Source: an uncultured Candidatus Entotheonella sp.
Lineage (GTDB): Bacteria; Tectomicrobia; Entotheonellia; Entotheonellales; Entotheonellaceae
Direction: 5' to 3'
Length of the DNA: 64,000 nucleotides
Assembly (NCBI GenBank): GCA_951828535.1
Contig: OX639990.1
Coordinates: 793,300-857,299, forward strand
Both the position numbers and the translations under genes were made by a program. Shown here one piece after another: positions 17,897 through 26,831 of this stretch. Below the pieces are notes generated by a model. It saw only the letters and a list, made by a program, of their open reading frames with translations. It had not been told where the DNA came from and searched no databases. How positions within the stretch are numbered: position 1 is the stretch's first letter; the number at the start of each line of letters is the position of its first letter.

Positions 17897-18217
17897 ATGG
17901 ACGTCAGGCACGTGACAAGTTGCAAGGCTTTCAACACTGAGAAGATGAACAAGGTCAATCTCTTTGAGACCGACCGTATGTTCTGCGATCTCTATTGTTT
18001 TGAACCCGGGCAGCAGCAAAAGGTGCACACACACGCTGGCTCCGACAAGGTTTACTACGTTCTTGAGGGTTGCGGCACGTTCCATATTGGCGGCGAAAGC
18101 GAAGAACTGCGGGCGAGCAGCACGGTCATGGCGCCTTCGGGGGTCGGGCACGGGGTCACCAACACAAGCAACGAGCGATTGGTGTTGCTGGTGTACATGG
18201 CGCCGAAGCCGAGATAA
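17897..18217 (+). CDS. Small cupin-domain protein
   Basis: This 106-residue single-domain cupin has the two conserved motifs: HTHAGSDKVYYVLEGCG (metal-binding His pair and Glu-like region) and PSGVGHGVTN (last His). Such small cupins bind a metal and act as isomerases, dioxygenases or sensors; the substrate cannot be told. It is cytoplasmic. AGGTG lies seven bases before the ATG. The next gene starts 12 bp downstream on the same strand, so they are probably cotranscribed. Confidence 0.8.
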   Translation: MDVRHVTSCKAFNTEKMNKVNLFETDRMFCDLYCFEPGQQQKVHTHAGSDKVYYVLEGCGTFHIGGESEELRASSTVMAPSGVGHGVTNTSNERLVLLVYMAPKPR

Positions 18218-18229
18218 CAAGGAACCCAC

Positions 18230-19288
18230 ATGAACGGCACCGGACAGGAACAACAGATCCAAACGGTTTGCGTACTGATTGTCAGCATGGTGGCGATTGC
18301 CGTGGCGCTCTTCTGGCTACGCGGGGTCATGGTCCCGTTTGTTTTTGCCACCCTCATCGCGTTTGGTTTAGCGCCTCTCATCGATTTGCAGGTGCGTTAC
18401 CTGCACCTGCCGAGATCCGTCGCGCTGCTGGCCACGCTGCTGGCAAGTTTCGTCATACTGGGTTTGGTTGGCGGCCTGATTTCACTTTCCGTAGCGCAAT
18501 TGGCGGCGCGGGGAGATATCTACCAAGAGCAACTCGGGCAATTATTGGACACCGGCATGGCAGCCCTGCCACTTGAAAGGTTCGGCGTGCAGATTGAACA
18601 GGCCGTTGAGTCCTTATCCGATATTTCCCTCACGACGGTTAGCAGCATGCTGCTGACGGTGACCAGGGAACTCCTGGGCTGGGTGTCGAGCGGTCTGCTG
18701 GTGATGATATTTGTCGCCTTCATGCTGGTCGGCAGCACGGGCCTGGAGATGGCCCGGGCTGGATTCTGGGGGGAAGTGCAGTCTCGTATTCAACGCTACA
18801 TCATTGTTAAGGCGTTGGTATCCGCACTGACTGGCGTGCTTGTTGGACTCACCCTGGTCCTTCTTGGCGTCGACCTCGCTCTGGTCTTCGGCGTCTTTGC
18901 CTTTCTGCTCAACTTTATCCCCAGTCTGGGATCGATCGTGGCCACCCTCCTGCCTCTGCCCGTGGTGTTGGTAAGCCCAGACCTCACCCCTGCGGCGAGG
19001 GTATTGGCCATTGTGGTGCCGTTGGTGATTCAGTTCATCATTGGGAACATCGTGGACCCGAAACTTATGGGCAAGTCCCTCGATCTGCATCCTGTCACAC
19101 TACTCCTCGCCTTGATCCTCTGGGGCACGCTTTGGGGCATCGTCGGGATGTTTTTGGCGACGCCTATCACCGCAATTCTGAAGATTATTTTTGAAAGGAT
19201 GGAGGTCACAACGCCGTTTGCGGAACTGTTGGCGGGACGGCTCAAGTCTAACGCGGACTCTGGTAGGGAAACCGTCTTGAAGGAGTAG
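18230..19288 (+). CDS. AI-2E-family (PerM-like) permease
   Basis: This 352-residue inner-membrane protein has about eight transmembrane helices in the usual AI-2E transporter layout: two pairs near the N-terminus (residues 10-95), a soluble stretch with amphipathic helices (95-150), then the C-terminal block. It shows VFGVFAFLLNFIPSLGSIVA, GNIVDPKLMGKSLDLHPV and LWGTLWGIVGMFLATP, all family hallmarks. Members export autoinducer-2 or act as Na+/H+ antiporters; function here is not resolved. It follows the cupin gene closely. Confidence 0.9.
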   Translation: MNGTGQEQQIQTVCVLIVSMVAIAVALFWLRGVMVPFVFATLIAFGLAPLIDLQVRYLHLPRSVALLATLLASFVILGLVGGLISLSVAQLAARGDIYQEQLGQLLDTGMAALPLERFGVQIEQAVESLSDISLTTVSSMLLTVTRELLGWVSSGLLVMIFVAFMLVGSTGLEMARAGFWGEVQSRIQRYIIVKALVSALTGVLVGLTLVLLGVDLALVFGVFAFLLNFIPSLGSIVATLLPLPVVLVSPDLTPAARVLAIVVPLVIQFIIGNIVDPKLMGKSLDLHPVTLLLALILWGTLWGIVGMFLATPITAILKIIFERMEVTTPFAELLAGRLKSNADSGRETVLKE

Positions 19289-19300
19289 GGGGACGAGTCT

Positions 19301-20029
19301 TTACAATTCGGGTCCCTGTCTTGCTTCCGCTATTCGCACCAAGATGATGCTCACCTCGTACAAGGCGATCAGTGGCAGCAGCAGGGCGCTCATGGTGAAG
19401 GCGTCCGGCGTGGGGGTCAGAATAGCCGTGAGCACGGCGCTGGCCAGCATCGCGTACCGCCGGTTCTGTGTCAGTACTTCGCGTGAAAGCAGGCCCATCG
19501 TGTGCAGGATAACGACCACCAGCGGCAGTTCAAAAAGGCATCCGCAGGTAGCAGACAAGCCTAGCGTCAGCCAGAGATACCTGCTCACCGCAATGCCGGT
19601 GTCCAGGCTCTCCCCGCCAAAACTGAGCAAGAAGCGTAGCGTAACGGGCAAGACAATGAAGTAACAAAAGCTCGCCCCCACCAGGAAAAGCCCTCCGGCA
19701 GCTACCGTGCAACGTCGCGTCATAGCAGCCGACAGGCCCATGGCGCGCAACACGCGGCCAAGGGTGTACAGGATATATGGCGCCGACAGACAAAAACCCG
19801 TCGCCAGCGCGACGGTGATGTAGCCCAGAAATCCCTCCATAGGGGCGTACATGACCAATTTCATCCCCAGCGGTTGAGCCAGTAAGCCCAGTAGATATGA
19901 GGCGAAAGGGTAGGCCAGCAAACTCGTGCCCAGAAACACGATCACAAGACGGAACAATACCGAACGCACCTGTTGCATGCGCGCCAACAGGCCCGTGTTC
20001 AGGATATGGGGTTCCGCAGGCGTTACCAT
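19301..20029 (-). CDS. tatC: Twin-arginine translocase subunit TatC
   Basis: This 242-residue protein has six predicted transmembrane helices of the TatC family. Family marks include the EGFLGYITVALATGF segment (the conserved first periplasmic loop and helix), the FELPLVVVILHTMGL turn and ILTPTPDAFTMSALLLPLIALYEVS at the C-terminus. TatC recognizes the twin-arginine signal of folded exported proteins. No tatA/B is adjacent. Several Tat substrates (SoxY, Rieske, flavoprotein, IorB, DsrO-like) are encoded just downstream in the window. Confidence 0.9.
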   Translation of the reverse strand: MVTPAEPHILNTGLLARMQQVRSVLFRLVIVFLGTSLLAYPFASYLLGLLAQPLGMKLVMYAPMEGFLGYITVALATGFCLSAPYILYTLGRVLRAMGLSAAMTRRCTVAAGGLFLVGASFCYFIVLPVTLRFLLSFGGESLDTGIAVSRYLWLTLGLSATCGCLFELPLVVVILHTMGLLSREVLTQNRRYAMLASAVLTAILTPTPDAFTMSALLLPLIALYEVSIILVRIAEARQGPEL

Positions 20030-20134
20030 CAGAGACCGCGCCTTTCACAATATTTGGAGCAGGGGCCACATTAAATCTGGGGGGAGGGAAGGGGGGCGTA
20101 ACGTTGGGGCCAAAAACCAGTCGATACGCAAGTT

Positions 20135-20575
20135 CTAGTCGGATGAAGGCACAGCGCTTTCACCCTGATATGTCTTGAGTGTGTGCACACTGTACTTAAA
20201 GCCTTCTCGATAACAGCGTACGATCGCATCTTCGTTATGATCGCCTTGAAAACGATGGCAGTGACGATACTGTTTGTGGAACTCCTGATCCCCGGTTAGC
20301 TCCGCAGCCAGCAACGAGGCTTTGTCAAAACACGCGACCATCGTTTCAACTTCACCGGAAACCGAACAACCTTCGAACATGATCCAGCCAATGGAGAGCG
20401 CAAGGACGAGCTTTCCGCTGTTGATACAGCGACTCTCCCGCTGCAGGTTATGGCAGATGGATTCCAGAAAACGTACTTTGTCGTCTTCGGTGAGGGCTTC
20501 CACGGCGAGGGAAGAGGAGAGACAGAAGAATGCGAGGAAGGCAAGAGCGAGCAGCCGGATTGACGTACGACGCAT
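20135..20575 (-). CDS. Small secreted cysteine-containing protein, unknown
   Basis: I do not recognise this 146-residue protein. A clear Sec signal peptide (Arg-rich start, LLALAFLAFFCLSSSLAVEA) is followed by an exported domain with six cysteines (SICHNL, RCINSG, GCSVSG, VACFDK, RHCHRF, VRCYRE), spaced as if forming three disulfides. This suggests a periplasmic or surface role. It resembles in outline small Rap1a/Tai-like immunity proteins, but I cannot confirm this. A strong hairpin of the next operon ends about 50 bases beyond its start side. Confidence 0.55.
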   Translation of the reverse strand: MRRTSIRLLALAFLAFFCLSSSLAVEALTEDDKVRFLESICHNLQRESRCINSGKLVLALSIGWIMFEGCSVSGEVETMVACFDKASLLAAELTGDQEFHKQYRHCHRFQGDHNEDAIVRCYREGFKYSVHTLKTYQGESAVPSSD

Positions 20576-20623
20576 ACGGCGACCTTATCAGTTGTCCATG
20601 AAGAACGGACACCCCAAACGAAT

Positions 20624-20654
20624 CCGGCGGCCGCCCCGTAGGAGCGGCCGCCGG
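20624..20654 (-). terminator. Strong hairpin after iorB
   Basis: Eleven-base perfect stem CCGGCGGCCGC/GCGGCCGCCGG with a nine-base loop, about 28 bases after the iorB stop. It is followed on the minus strand by ATTCGTTT, a weak T-run. Likely terminator of the iorAB unit. Confidence 0.7.
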
Positions 20655-20681
20655 ACATCACGGTACTACCTCAAACCCGGC

Positions 20682-22889
20682 TTACGCCAAGCTGTAGCCG
20701 TGATTCTTCAGAGGCACGGAGCGGACACGCTTGCCCGTCGCGGCGTAGAGCGCGTTGACCAGCGCCGGCGTAACCGTATGGAACACCGGCTCCCCAATAC
20801 CGGTCGGGGAATTGGTGTTCTTCACCGTGTGCCATTCCATCTCCGGCATCTGCGAAATGCGCAGCAAGCGGTAGTTGTCAAAATTGCTCTCAACCAGCTT
20901 GGCACCTCTGACAGTGTGCTCGCTGTACATCGCCATGGTGAGACCCCAGACCAAGCCGCTCTGGCACTGCGCTTCTACCTGATCCGGGTTCACGACGATA
21001 CCGCAATCAAGAGCACGGACAACCTTGTGGACCTTGATGCGACGACCGCCGCGCACCGAAATCTCGATCACGTCCGCGAACGGCGTGTCGAAACTGTTGT
21101 GGAAGGCGATACCCTGGTAATGGCCCTTCGGTAGCGGCTTACCCCATCCCGCCTTCTCGGCAGCGAGGTCCAAAACAGCCTGCATGCGCGGCTCTTTGGC
21201 GAGCAGTTCATGCCGCAGCTCATAGGGATCCTTGCCAACCGTTTCGGCAACCTCATCGAGGAAGGACTCGATGAAGAAGCAGTTCATGGTGTTTCCGACA
21301 CCGCGCAGGAAGACGATGGGCACCGGAAAGTCCTTCTGCACCCAAGACACCTGCAGATTGGCAAAGTCGTAGCCGATGTCCTTGCCACCCTGTACGGCGT
21401 GGAAGTCGACACCGCTTTCGCGCTGGCCCTTCAGGAAGTCGGAATCCGCAAACAGGTCTTTCAACCTGGAGGAGCGGTAAGGTGACAGCCAGATGCCAGG
21501 GCCGACGTTCCGGTGCCGCCAGGCAACCGGCTTGCCGTCCGCATCGATACCGGCGGTCATCTTGGCCAAGTAAGCCGGGCGATGGAAGTTATTTTGCATA
21601 TCTTCCTCGCGCGACCAAACCAGCTTGACCGGCTTCTTCAGTTTCATGGACGCCTCGACGGCCTGCTCAAGATAGTCCACCTCGACACGGCGCCCGAAAC
21701 CGCCGCCCAAGAAGGTGACATGGATCTTGATCTTGTCCTGCGGCAATCCGCTGAGCTTCTCGGCCATGATATAGCCGCCGCCCGGATCCTGCGTCGAAGC
21801 CCAGATTTCCAGGAAATCGCCGCGATAATCAGCCAAGCAGTTCATCGGCTCCATCGGCGAATGGCTGAGATACGGCACTTCGTAGTGAGCTTCCACGACC
21901 TTATCAGCCGATGCAATAGCGGCGTCGAAGTCGCCATCGACGCGACCCAAGGCACCCTCTTCCTCGGCACCCTCGACGAAAGCCTGGTGAATCTGGGCGC
22001 TGTCGAGCCCGGCCCAGCCATTACCGTCGAAGGTCGGATTGGCCGCCTTCAGGCCCTGTTCGGCCTGCCAGTACGTATCGGCCGTGACGATCAAGCAGGG
22101 CACGTTGTTCTCGGGATAGACGGCCTGCCCGATTTCGAGCACGTCGTGTACACCGGGAACGGCCATTGCCGCCGCCTCGTCGTAGGCGGCGATTTTGGCG
22201 CCAAACGGGGCGTGACGGATCGCCGCCACGACCATACCGGGAATCGAGACATCCATGCCGTAGATGGCCTCGCCCGTCACCTTCATCTTGCTGTCCAGAC
22301 GCTGGGTGGCGGTACCGATCAAACGGAACTGATCCGGCGTCTTCAAGGTCGGTTCTTCCGGCGGCGTCTCTTGGGCCGCAGCCGCTGCGAGCTCGCCAAA
22401 CGTGGCCGACATGCCGCTGCCGGCATGCGTCACCACGCTGTTACGGGCGCTGCACTCGTCCGCGCTCACACCCCACTGCTTGGCAGCAGCGTTGATCAGC
22501 ATGTGACGGGTCTGCGCTCCGGCCTTACGCATCACGTCCCAGAAACCAGGGGTGGCGGTGCTACCGCCGGTGATCTGAAGACCGGCCAAGGGGTTGATAT
22601 ACTCAGGACGACCGGAACCGAACTCGAAACTCACCGGCCAAGCGCACTCCATTTCCTCAGCAAACATCATCAGGTTACCGTTGGTGGGACCCTGACCCAT
22701 TTCGCTCTGGCTGGCGCGCAGCGTGACCGTGTTGTCCGGGGCGACGTGCACCCAGGCATTCAGTTCAGGCCCGTCGGTCGCGGCCGAGGCGTAACGCGAG
22801 GGCAGATGAAAGCCCACAACGAGAGCGCCGCCGACCGTCGCAACGGATTGGATAAAGGTTCTGCGTTTCATTTCCATGGCTTGACTCAT
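20682..22889 (-). CDS. iorB: Isoquinoline 1-oxidoreductase-like molybdopterin (beta) subunit
   Basis: This is the large molybdenum-cofactor subunit (735 residues) of a xanthine-oxidase-family hydroxylase that lacks an FAD subunit, like IorAB or nicotinate dehydrogenases. An RRTFIQSVATVGG Tat-type signal predicts export to the periplasm with cofactor. Family marks include SQSEMGQGPTNG, the VTFLGGGFGRR cofactor loop, the RGVGNTMN region and the catalytic Glu in TGIGEPVFHTVTPAL. It is 18 bp downstream of the [2Fe-2S] subunit; GGAG precedes the ATG. Electrons probably go to a c-type cytochrome. The substrate, an N-heterocycle or aldehyde, is not predictable. Confidence 0.9.
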   Translation of the reverse strand: MSQAMEMKRRTFIQSVATVGGALVVGFHLPSRYASAATDGPELNAWVHVAPDNTVTLRASQSEMGQGPTNGNLMMFAEEMECAWPVSFEFGSGRPEYINPLAGLQITGGSTATPGFWDVMRKAGAQTRHMLINAAAKQWGVSADECSARNSVVTHAGSGMSATFGELAAAAAQETPPEEPTLKTPDQFRLIGTATQRLDSKMKVTGEAIYGMDVSIPGMVVAAIRHAPFGAKIAAYDEAAAMAVPGVHDVLEIGQAVYPENNVPCLIVTADTYWQAEQGLKAANPTFDGNGWAGLDSAQIHQAFVEGAEEEGALGRVDGDFDAAIASADKVVEAHYEVPYLSHSPMEPMNCLADYRGDFLEIWASTQDPGGGYIMAEKLSGLPQDKIKIHVTFLGGGFGRRVEVDYLEQAVEASMKLKKPVKLVWSREEDMQNNFHRPAYLAKMTAGIDADGKPVAWRHRNVGPGIWLSPYRSSRLKDLFADSDFLKGQRESGVDFHAVQGGKDIGYDFANLQVSWVQKDFPVPIVFLRGVGNTMNCFFIESFLDEVAETVGKDPYELRHELLAKEPRMQAVLDLAAEKAGWGKPLPKGHYQGIAFHNSFDTPFADVIEISVRGGRRIKVHKVVRALDCGIVVNPDQVEAQCQSGLVWGLTMAMYSEHTVRGAKLVESNFDNYRLLRISQMPEMEWHTVKNTNSPTGIGEPVFHTVTPALVNALYAATGKRVRSVPLKNHGYSLA

Positions 22890-22907
22890 CTCGCAGTACT
22901 CCTATTC

Positions 22908-23360
22908 TTAGGCATTGGCGGCCCGGTGGATGGCGGAGCGGATACGCGCGTACGCGCCGCACCGGCACAGTTGATCCTTCATCGCCAAATCGATGTCGCG
23001 ATCCGTCGGCTCCGGGTTGGTCGCCAACAAGGAGGCCGCTGCCATGATCTGTCCAGGAATACACCAGCCGCACTGCGACGTGTTGTCGTCGATGAAGGCC
23101 TGCTGCACCGGATGGAGACCATTGGCGCCGAGACCCTCGATCGTGACGATGTCCGCGTTCAGAGACTTGCCGACGGCCCTGTCGCAGGATTTCACCGGCT
23201 CTCCGTTCATGTGGATCGTGCAAGACCCGCACTCTCCAATACCACAGCCGTACTTGGTTCCGGTCAACCCCATGTGCTCTCTGAGGATCCACAAGAGGGG
23301 CGTATCGGCATCGACATCTATCGTGCTGGTCTTCCCGTTTACCGTAAGTGTTATGTTCAT
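22908..23360 (-). CDS. iorA: [2Fe-2S] subunit of the IorAB-like molybdenum hydroxylase
   Basis: This 150-residue iron-sulfur subunit has two clusters. The plant-type ferredoxin site is [14 protein letters not shown] with a later Cys in VKSCDRA. The helical second site is [12 protein letters not shown] and CRCGAYARI. Start at ATG 23360 gives the standard N-terminus ([22 protein letters not shown] core); longer starts are not supported. It lacks its own signal and is presumably carried out through the Tat system with IorB. It precedes iorB by 18 bp, and no FAD subunit or maturation gene (XdhC-like) is adjacent. Confidence 0.93.
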   Translation of the reverse strand: MNITLTVNGKTSTIDVDADTPLLWILREHMGLTGTKYGCGIGECGSCTIHMNGEPVKSCDRAVGKSLNADIVTIEGLGANGLHPVQQAFIDDNTSQCGWCIPGQIMAAASLLATNPEPTDRDIDLAMKDQLCRCGAYARIRSAIHRAANA

Positions 23361-23635
23361 AAACCTGCCCTCTCCCTTTCTTGGCGCGCCAAGCGCGTTT
23401 GGCAAATCCCGCGCCGCCCTTGCCTCCACCTTGGGGGAAACCCGGCCGACAGTGGGCGCCACTCCCATCGACGTCACATTCAGGAACTATTTGGAGTTCC
23501 TCTCCCACTTAACCTTGCGGCTCAGTTTTTCAGTGACACCTCCGTATCGTGCATACCCTCCGCACGTTTGTCAAGGGGTTAATGTCACCCTCGCCCATAC
23601 GAGGACTGCTTAATAAACCCTGTTATGTGTCAGTC

Positions 23636-25087
23636 TCAGAACATCTCGTTGTAGTGGACTCGCGCCCACTCGAGCATGGCTTCTCCCATCTCCTCGCTGC
23701 GGTTCATTTTCCGGTCGCGCCACGCAAACGCCGCTCCCGTATGCGTCCAAAAGGCAACCACCCGTTCCATCGCCATGGGCGTGATGCCGGCTTGCGGGGG
23801 CAGGTATTTGAAGCCCAGATAGATGGCCTCCATGGGGTCGGAGTTCACCATCGAAAAGCAACTGGTGTAGGGCGTCTCCCACTTGAGCTCCTGCCCCTTC
23901 ATCCTTCCGGCAATAACCCTGGCGACGAATTTCGCCTCTTCCTGGGCTGTACTTCCGCTCTTGGAAAAACCCGTCGGGCGCGAATCTCCGATGACATACA
24001 CCCGGTCATCACCGACCACGTTGCTGTGGAACTGGTCAATCCAAGCCTCTTTCTGCGGGCTGTATTTGTTCACCAAACCCAAGGACTCGATCAGCTTGGC
24101 ACCCCGGATGCGGGGATAAATGGCCGCATCGTCGAAGGTATAGTCATCAAACTCACCGATGACGGTCTTCTTCTCAACATCCACCCCAACGATACTCACG
24201 GAAGGGTAGTATTCCAGGTAATCCTTATACAGCTCATGGAAGGCGGCTTCAAAACCTTCCCGTTTGATCTTGATCGTCGGGTTATGGTCCAGAAGGAGCA
24301 CCTTGCCCTTAATTTTGTTTTTCTTGAAGACCGAAGCAATCATGCAAGCGCGCTCGTACGGAGCGGGCAGGCAACGGTAGTTTCCGCTGGGCACCGTGAG
24401 CGCGAACAAACCGCCCTCGAAATTGTCGATTTTGGCCTTCAAGGTCAAATGCTCAGAGCCGGGTTTGAAGGCCGCTGGATAACGCGACATCAAGGCCTGC
24501 TGCTGCTCAAGGTCGTGTACACCGATGGCATCGTAGTCATAGTCGATGCCGGGAGCAAGGACGAGATAGTCGTAATCAATGTACCCCCTGTCCGTGTAAA
24601 CCCGGCGTTTATCCCGATCCGCATCAAAAACGGTTGCGTTGAGGAAGGTGTAGTTGTTGTTTGCAGCCGCATCGAGAAAGCTGTGGGTAATAAAGCCTTG
24701 ATCGACCAGCCCCGCCAACCACAAATTGCTAATGGGGCAGGAAATAAAAACGGAATGGGTCTCGACAAGCACGACGTCCATTTCCGGGCTTTGTAGTTTG
24801 AGATGCTTGGCCATGGTGAGCCCGCCCCAGCCGCCACCCACAACGACCGCTCGCGGTCCTTTCGGCTCGGACAACTCTGCTTTTTTGTGGATAACGAACG
24901 AGGCCGGGCGCATAGCCGGCCCTCTTTGGGCGCCGTGGTACGTCGGGTCCTGCGACGGAGTGCCGCGGTAGGACTCCGCCCCCTGGCTGATTTGTCCTGA
25001 CCCACCCATCATGCCGGCCGCTGCCACACCCGCAACCGCGCCTTTCGACCGCCGTAGGAAATCGCGCCGTGAAATGTTCTCTTTCAT
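23636..25087 (-). CDS. Flavocytochrome-c sulfide-dehydrogenase-like flavoprotein (FccB-like)
   Basis: This 483-residue periplasmic FAD protein carries a Tat signal (SRRDFLRRSKG). The FAD site is RAVVVGGGWGGLTMAKHL near residue 80. Redox-active cysteines of the FccB type are kept: Cys117 in SCPISNLWLAG and Cys239 in YRCLPAPYERA. The C-terminal FAD contact is VYVIGDSRPTGFSKSG. FccB oxidizes sulfide or bound polysulfide and usually pairs with a cytochrome FccA; none is adjacent, but a Rieske protein and SoxYZ are directly upstream in the same transcription unit. I therefore infer a sulfur-intermediate substrate, possibly SoxYZ-bound. Confidence 0.85.
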   Translation of the reverse strand: MKENISRRDFLRRSKGAVAGVAAAGMMGGSGQISQGAESYRGTPSQDPTYHGAQRGPAMRPASFVIHKKAELSEPKGPRAVVVGGGWGGLTMAKHLKLQSPEMDVVLVETHSVFISCPISNLWLAGLVDQGFITHSFLDAAANNNYTFLNATVFDADRDKRRVYTDRGYIDYDYLVLAPGIDYDYDAIGVHDLEQQQALMSRYPAAFKPGSEHLTLKAKIDNFEGGLFALTVPSGNYRCLPAPYERACMIASVFKKNKIKGKVLLLDHNPTIKIKREGFEAAFHELYKDYLEYYPSVSIVGVDVEKKTVIGEFDDYTFDDAAIYPRIRGAKLIESLGLVNKYSPQKEAWIDQFHSNVVGDDRVYVIGDSRPTGFSKSGSTAQEEAKFVARVIAGRMKGQELKWETPYTSCFSMVNSDPMEAIYLGFKYLPPQAGITPMAMERVVAFWTHTGAAFAWRDRKMNRSEEMGEAMLEWARVHYNEMF

Positions 25088-25130
25088 ACCCGCCTTCCTC
25101 TGTGAATCATCTTCTTGAAAGTGGCACCAC

Positions 25131-25844
25131 TCAACAAAAAAACTGCCGTTTCGTATAGTCCGACATACGCATCACAACGGCCTCGCCGGAGCTTTCCTGC
25201 AGCGCTAGAGCAGTGCCAAATTCCTGCCTCAATTCCTTACGATAGGCTTTGAAATAAGCCTTAAAAACTTCCCCACCATGGGTGCCGACAGCATGGATTC
25301 CGTCCGTCGCCTCGTCATAGTCCAGTTCTATCGCCGTAAGAGCCTGGGGAGCCGGGCCACCCACTACTTTGCCACCCTGTGCCGGATCGAACATGCTGCC
25401 GTGCAGGCAGCACGTAATCCGACCCGACGCCTCGCCGGATTTACCCCCTTTGGGATTGTAATTAATAAAGCTTTTTTTGGGGGAAGGGCGTGTCACCTGA
25501 TGCGTGCAGATTGCCGCGTAGGCAACAATAGAACGGTCAGCGCCAATCCCCCCTGGCCATCCGCACGGGTTACCATAGGCCGATGCCAGACGCAAGCCGT
25601 CGTGCTGTGCGCCGAGGTTTAACAGAAAACACGGCGTGCCCATGTATGGGTAAAAGAAAAGGTAACTCTCGTCCTTCTTCAACGCAGCCGTTTTGATCCC
25701 ATTCCCTTGGGCATCAACCAGTTTCACACGCTGGTAACGCTTCAGCGTTGCCGCATGTCCGCCGCGCCCCAAAAGAGGGGCCGTCCCCAAAGCGAAGATG
25801 CCGGCGGCGAATCGAATGAAGCGTCGTCTCTGCATGCCACTCAC
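25131..25844 (-). CDS. Tat-exported Rieske [2Fe-2S] protein
   Basis: This 237-residue protein starts with a Tat signal (QRRRFIRFAAG). The two halves of the Rieske site are present: C-T-H at residues 113-115 (AAICTHQ) and C-x-x-H at 145-148 (ITCCLHGSMFD), followed by the PAPQALT proline-loop region. It is not accompanied by cytochrome b, so it is not part of a bc1 complex. Its place between soxZ and the FccB-like gene (63 and 43 bp gaps) suggests it carries electrons from the flavoprotein. The C-terminal 70 residues are an unusual extension I cannot assign. Confidence 0.88.
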   Translation of the reverse strand: MSGMQRRRFIRFAAGIFALGTAPLLGRGGHAATLKRYQRVKLVDAQGNGIKTAALKKDESYLFFYPYMGTPCFLLNLGAQHDGLRLASAYGNPCGWPGGIGADRSIVAYAAICTHQVTRPSPKKSFINYNPKGGKSGEASGRITCCLHGSMFDPAQGGKVVGGPAPQALTAIELDYDEATDGIHAVGTHGGEVFKAYFKAYRKELRQEFGTALALQESSGEAVVMRMSDYTKRQFFC

Positions 25845-25907
25845 TGCGAAATGTACCTTTGCGCCAAGCCACCGGTTCCCGGGAAAGATGCCAATGCTCG
25901 GTGGATG

Positions 25908-26237
25908 CTAAACGCGAATGTCCACGGTTTCCGTGTATTCCTCTCCGTGCGTGTCCTTCCAAACCACCCGCAACGGGGCCGAATGCGTGGCCTTCAGGGC
26001 AAACGTGAAATAGGGATTCTGGCTGATGCCGGCGGACGCATCCATGGAAATGATAAGCTGATCGCCATAATAAACTTCGATCAGGTGTATGAAGTGCTGG
26101 GCAATGTAGCCTTTATCCTCGTACTTGTGCCGGCCATTATGATTCGGGTGAATGATACGAGTCTTCACCTCGATCACATCATCCTTGCCGTATTCATGAC
26201 GAGGCAAGCGAACTGCGCGTCGACCTATCTTCAACAT
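25908..26237 (-). CDS. soxZ: Sulfur carrier subunit SoxZ
   Basis: SoxZ is the partner of SoxY in the periplasmic thiosulfate-oxidizing Sox system. The 109-residue protein matches the family in length and layout: DVIEVKTRIIHPN near the start, FIHLIEVYYGDQLI, SQNPYFTFALKA and a final strand GEEYTETVDIRV. It has an immunoglobulin-like fold and is exported with SoxY, having no signal of its own. It starts 39 bp after the soxY stop. Confidence 0.93.
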   Translation of the reverse strand: MLKIGRRAVRLPRHEYGKDDVIEVKTRIIHPNHNGRHKYEDKGYIAQHFIHLIEVYYGDQLIISMDASAGISQNPYFTFALKATHSAPLRVVWKDTHGEEYTETVDIRV

Positions 26238-26276
26238 AAGCGCTCGGAGCCCTTCATTGATCAGTTGCCGCCTCGG

Positions 26277-26768
26277 TCACCCACATCCACCGACAAGCAC
26301 TGCGACTTCGACTTCGTTTACGAACAGGTCACCGTTATTCATTTCTGCAAATGCCCGAATCCGGGTGCTATCGGCCAAACGAATGTTCAATTTCCACCGC
26401 GCGCTCCCGGCGCCCGGGTGAAGGCTCGCCGAGAAAACCAGCGGATCGGGATTCTGGTCAGCGATCAGATACAGCTTCTGCACATAATCCAGGTCTGTCA
26501 TCGGGCTTTCCACGTCCAGTTGCAACGGTACCGTGCCGCCGTCCTCGGCAAGGGGCGGCATGGTCAACGTTACCCGTTCGTGCCTGGGGGTCCTGCCGGC
26601 AAGGATAGGGGTCAGCCGTTCTTGAAGGGTACGCCCTTCGGGGACCTCAGAGGCAAGCTCGAATGGTAATTCTTCTCCCTCCACGCGGCGCCGGAACAGC
26701 AGCACAGCAGAAAGGGCGATCCATTTACCCAACAGACCACGCCGCGTTATAGCTTCACGCCAAATCAT
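26277..26768 (-). CDS. soxY: Sulfur carrier subunit SoxY
   Basis: SoxY carries sulfur intermediates on a C-terminal cysteine. This protein of about 163 residues (from ATG 26768) ends in VLVGGCG, the mobile GGCGG-type arm that bears the substrate. A Tat-type signal (TRRGLLGKWIAL) leads it. The core shows the SoxY pattern with VTLTMPPLAEDGGTVP, a DYVQKLYLIADQNPDPLV segment (middle shown) and RIRAFAEMNNGDLFV. No SoxAX, SoxB or SoxCD is encoded nearby, so the carrier is likely loaded and discharged by other proteins, possibly the FccB-like one. Confidence 0.93.
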   Translation of the reverse strand: MIWREAITRRGLLGKWIALSAVLLFRRRVEGEELPFELASEVPEGRTLQERLTPILAGRTPRHERVTLTMPPLAEDGGTVPLQLDVESPMTDLDYVQKLYLIADQNPDPLVFSASLHPGAGSARWKLNIRLADSTRIRAFAEMNNGDLFVNEVEVAVLVGGCG

Positions 26769-26831
26769 AAGACAATTCCATTGATCGGTGTTCGCAACCA
26801 CGCTCAAGGGACCGCGCAGGCGCCCTCGCGA

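Noticed and set aside
23551-23574. Possible promoter for iorA (TTGACA on the minus strand at 23574-23569)
   Set aside because: A perfect -35 is present, but no acceptable -10 at 16-18 bases.
21513-23582. Very long open frame (about 690 codons) on the plus strand opposite iorAB
   Set aside because: It is the mirror of a real, motif-rich gene pair in high-GC DNA; no recognisable motif or ribosome-binding site.
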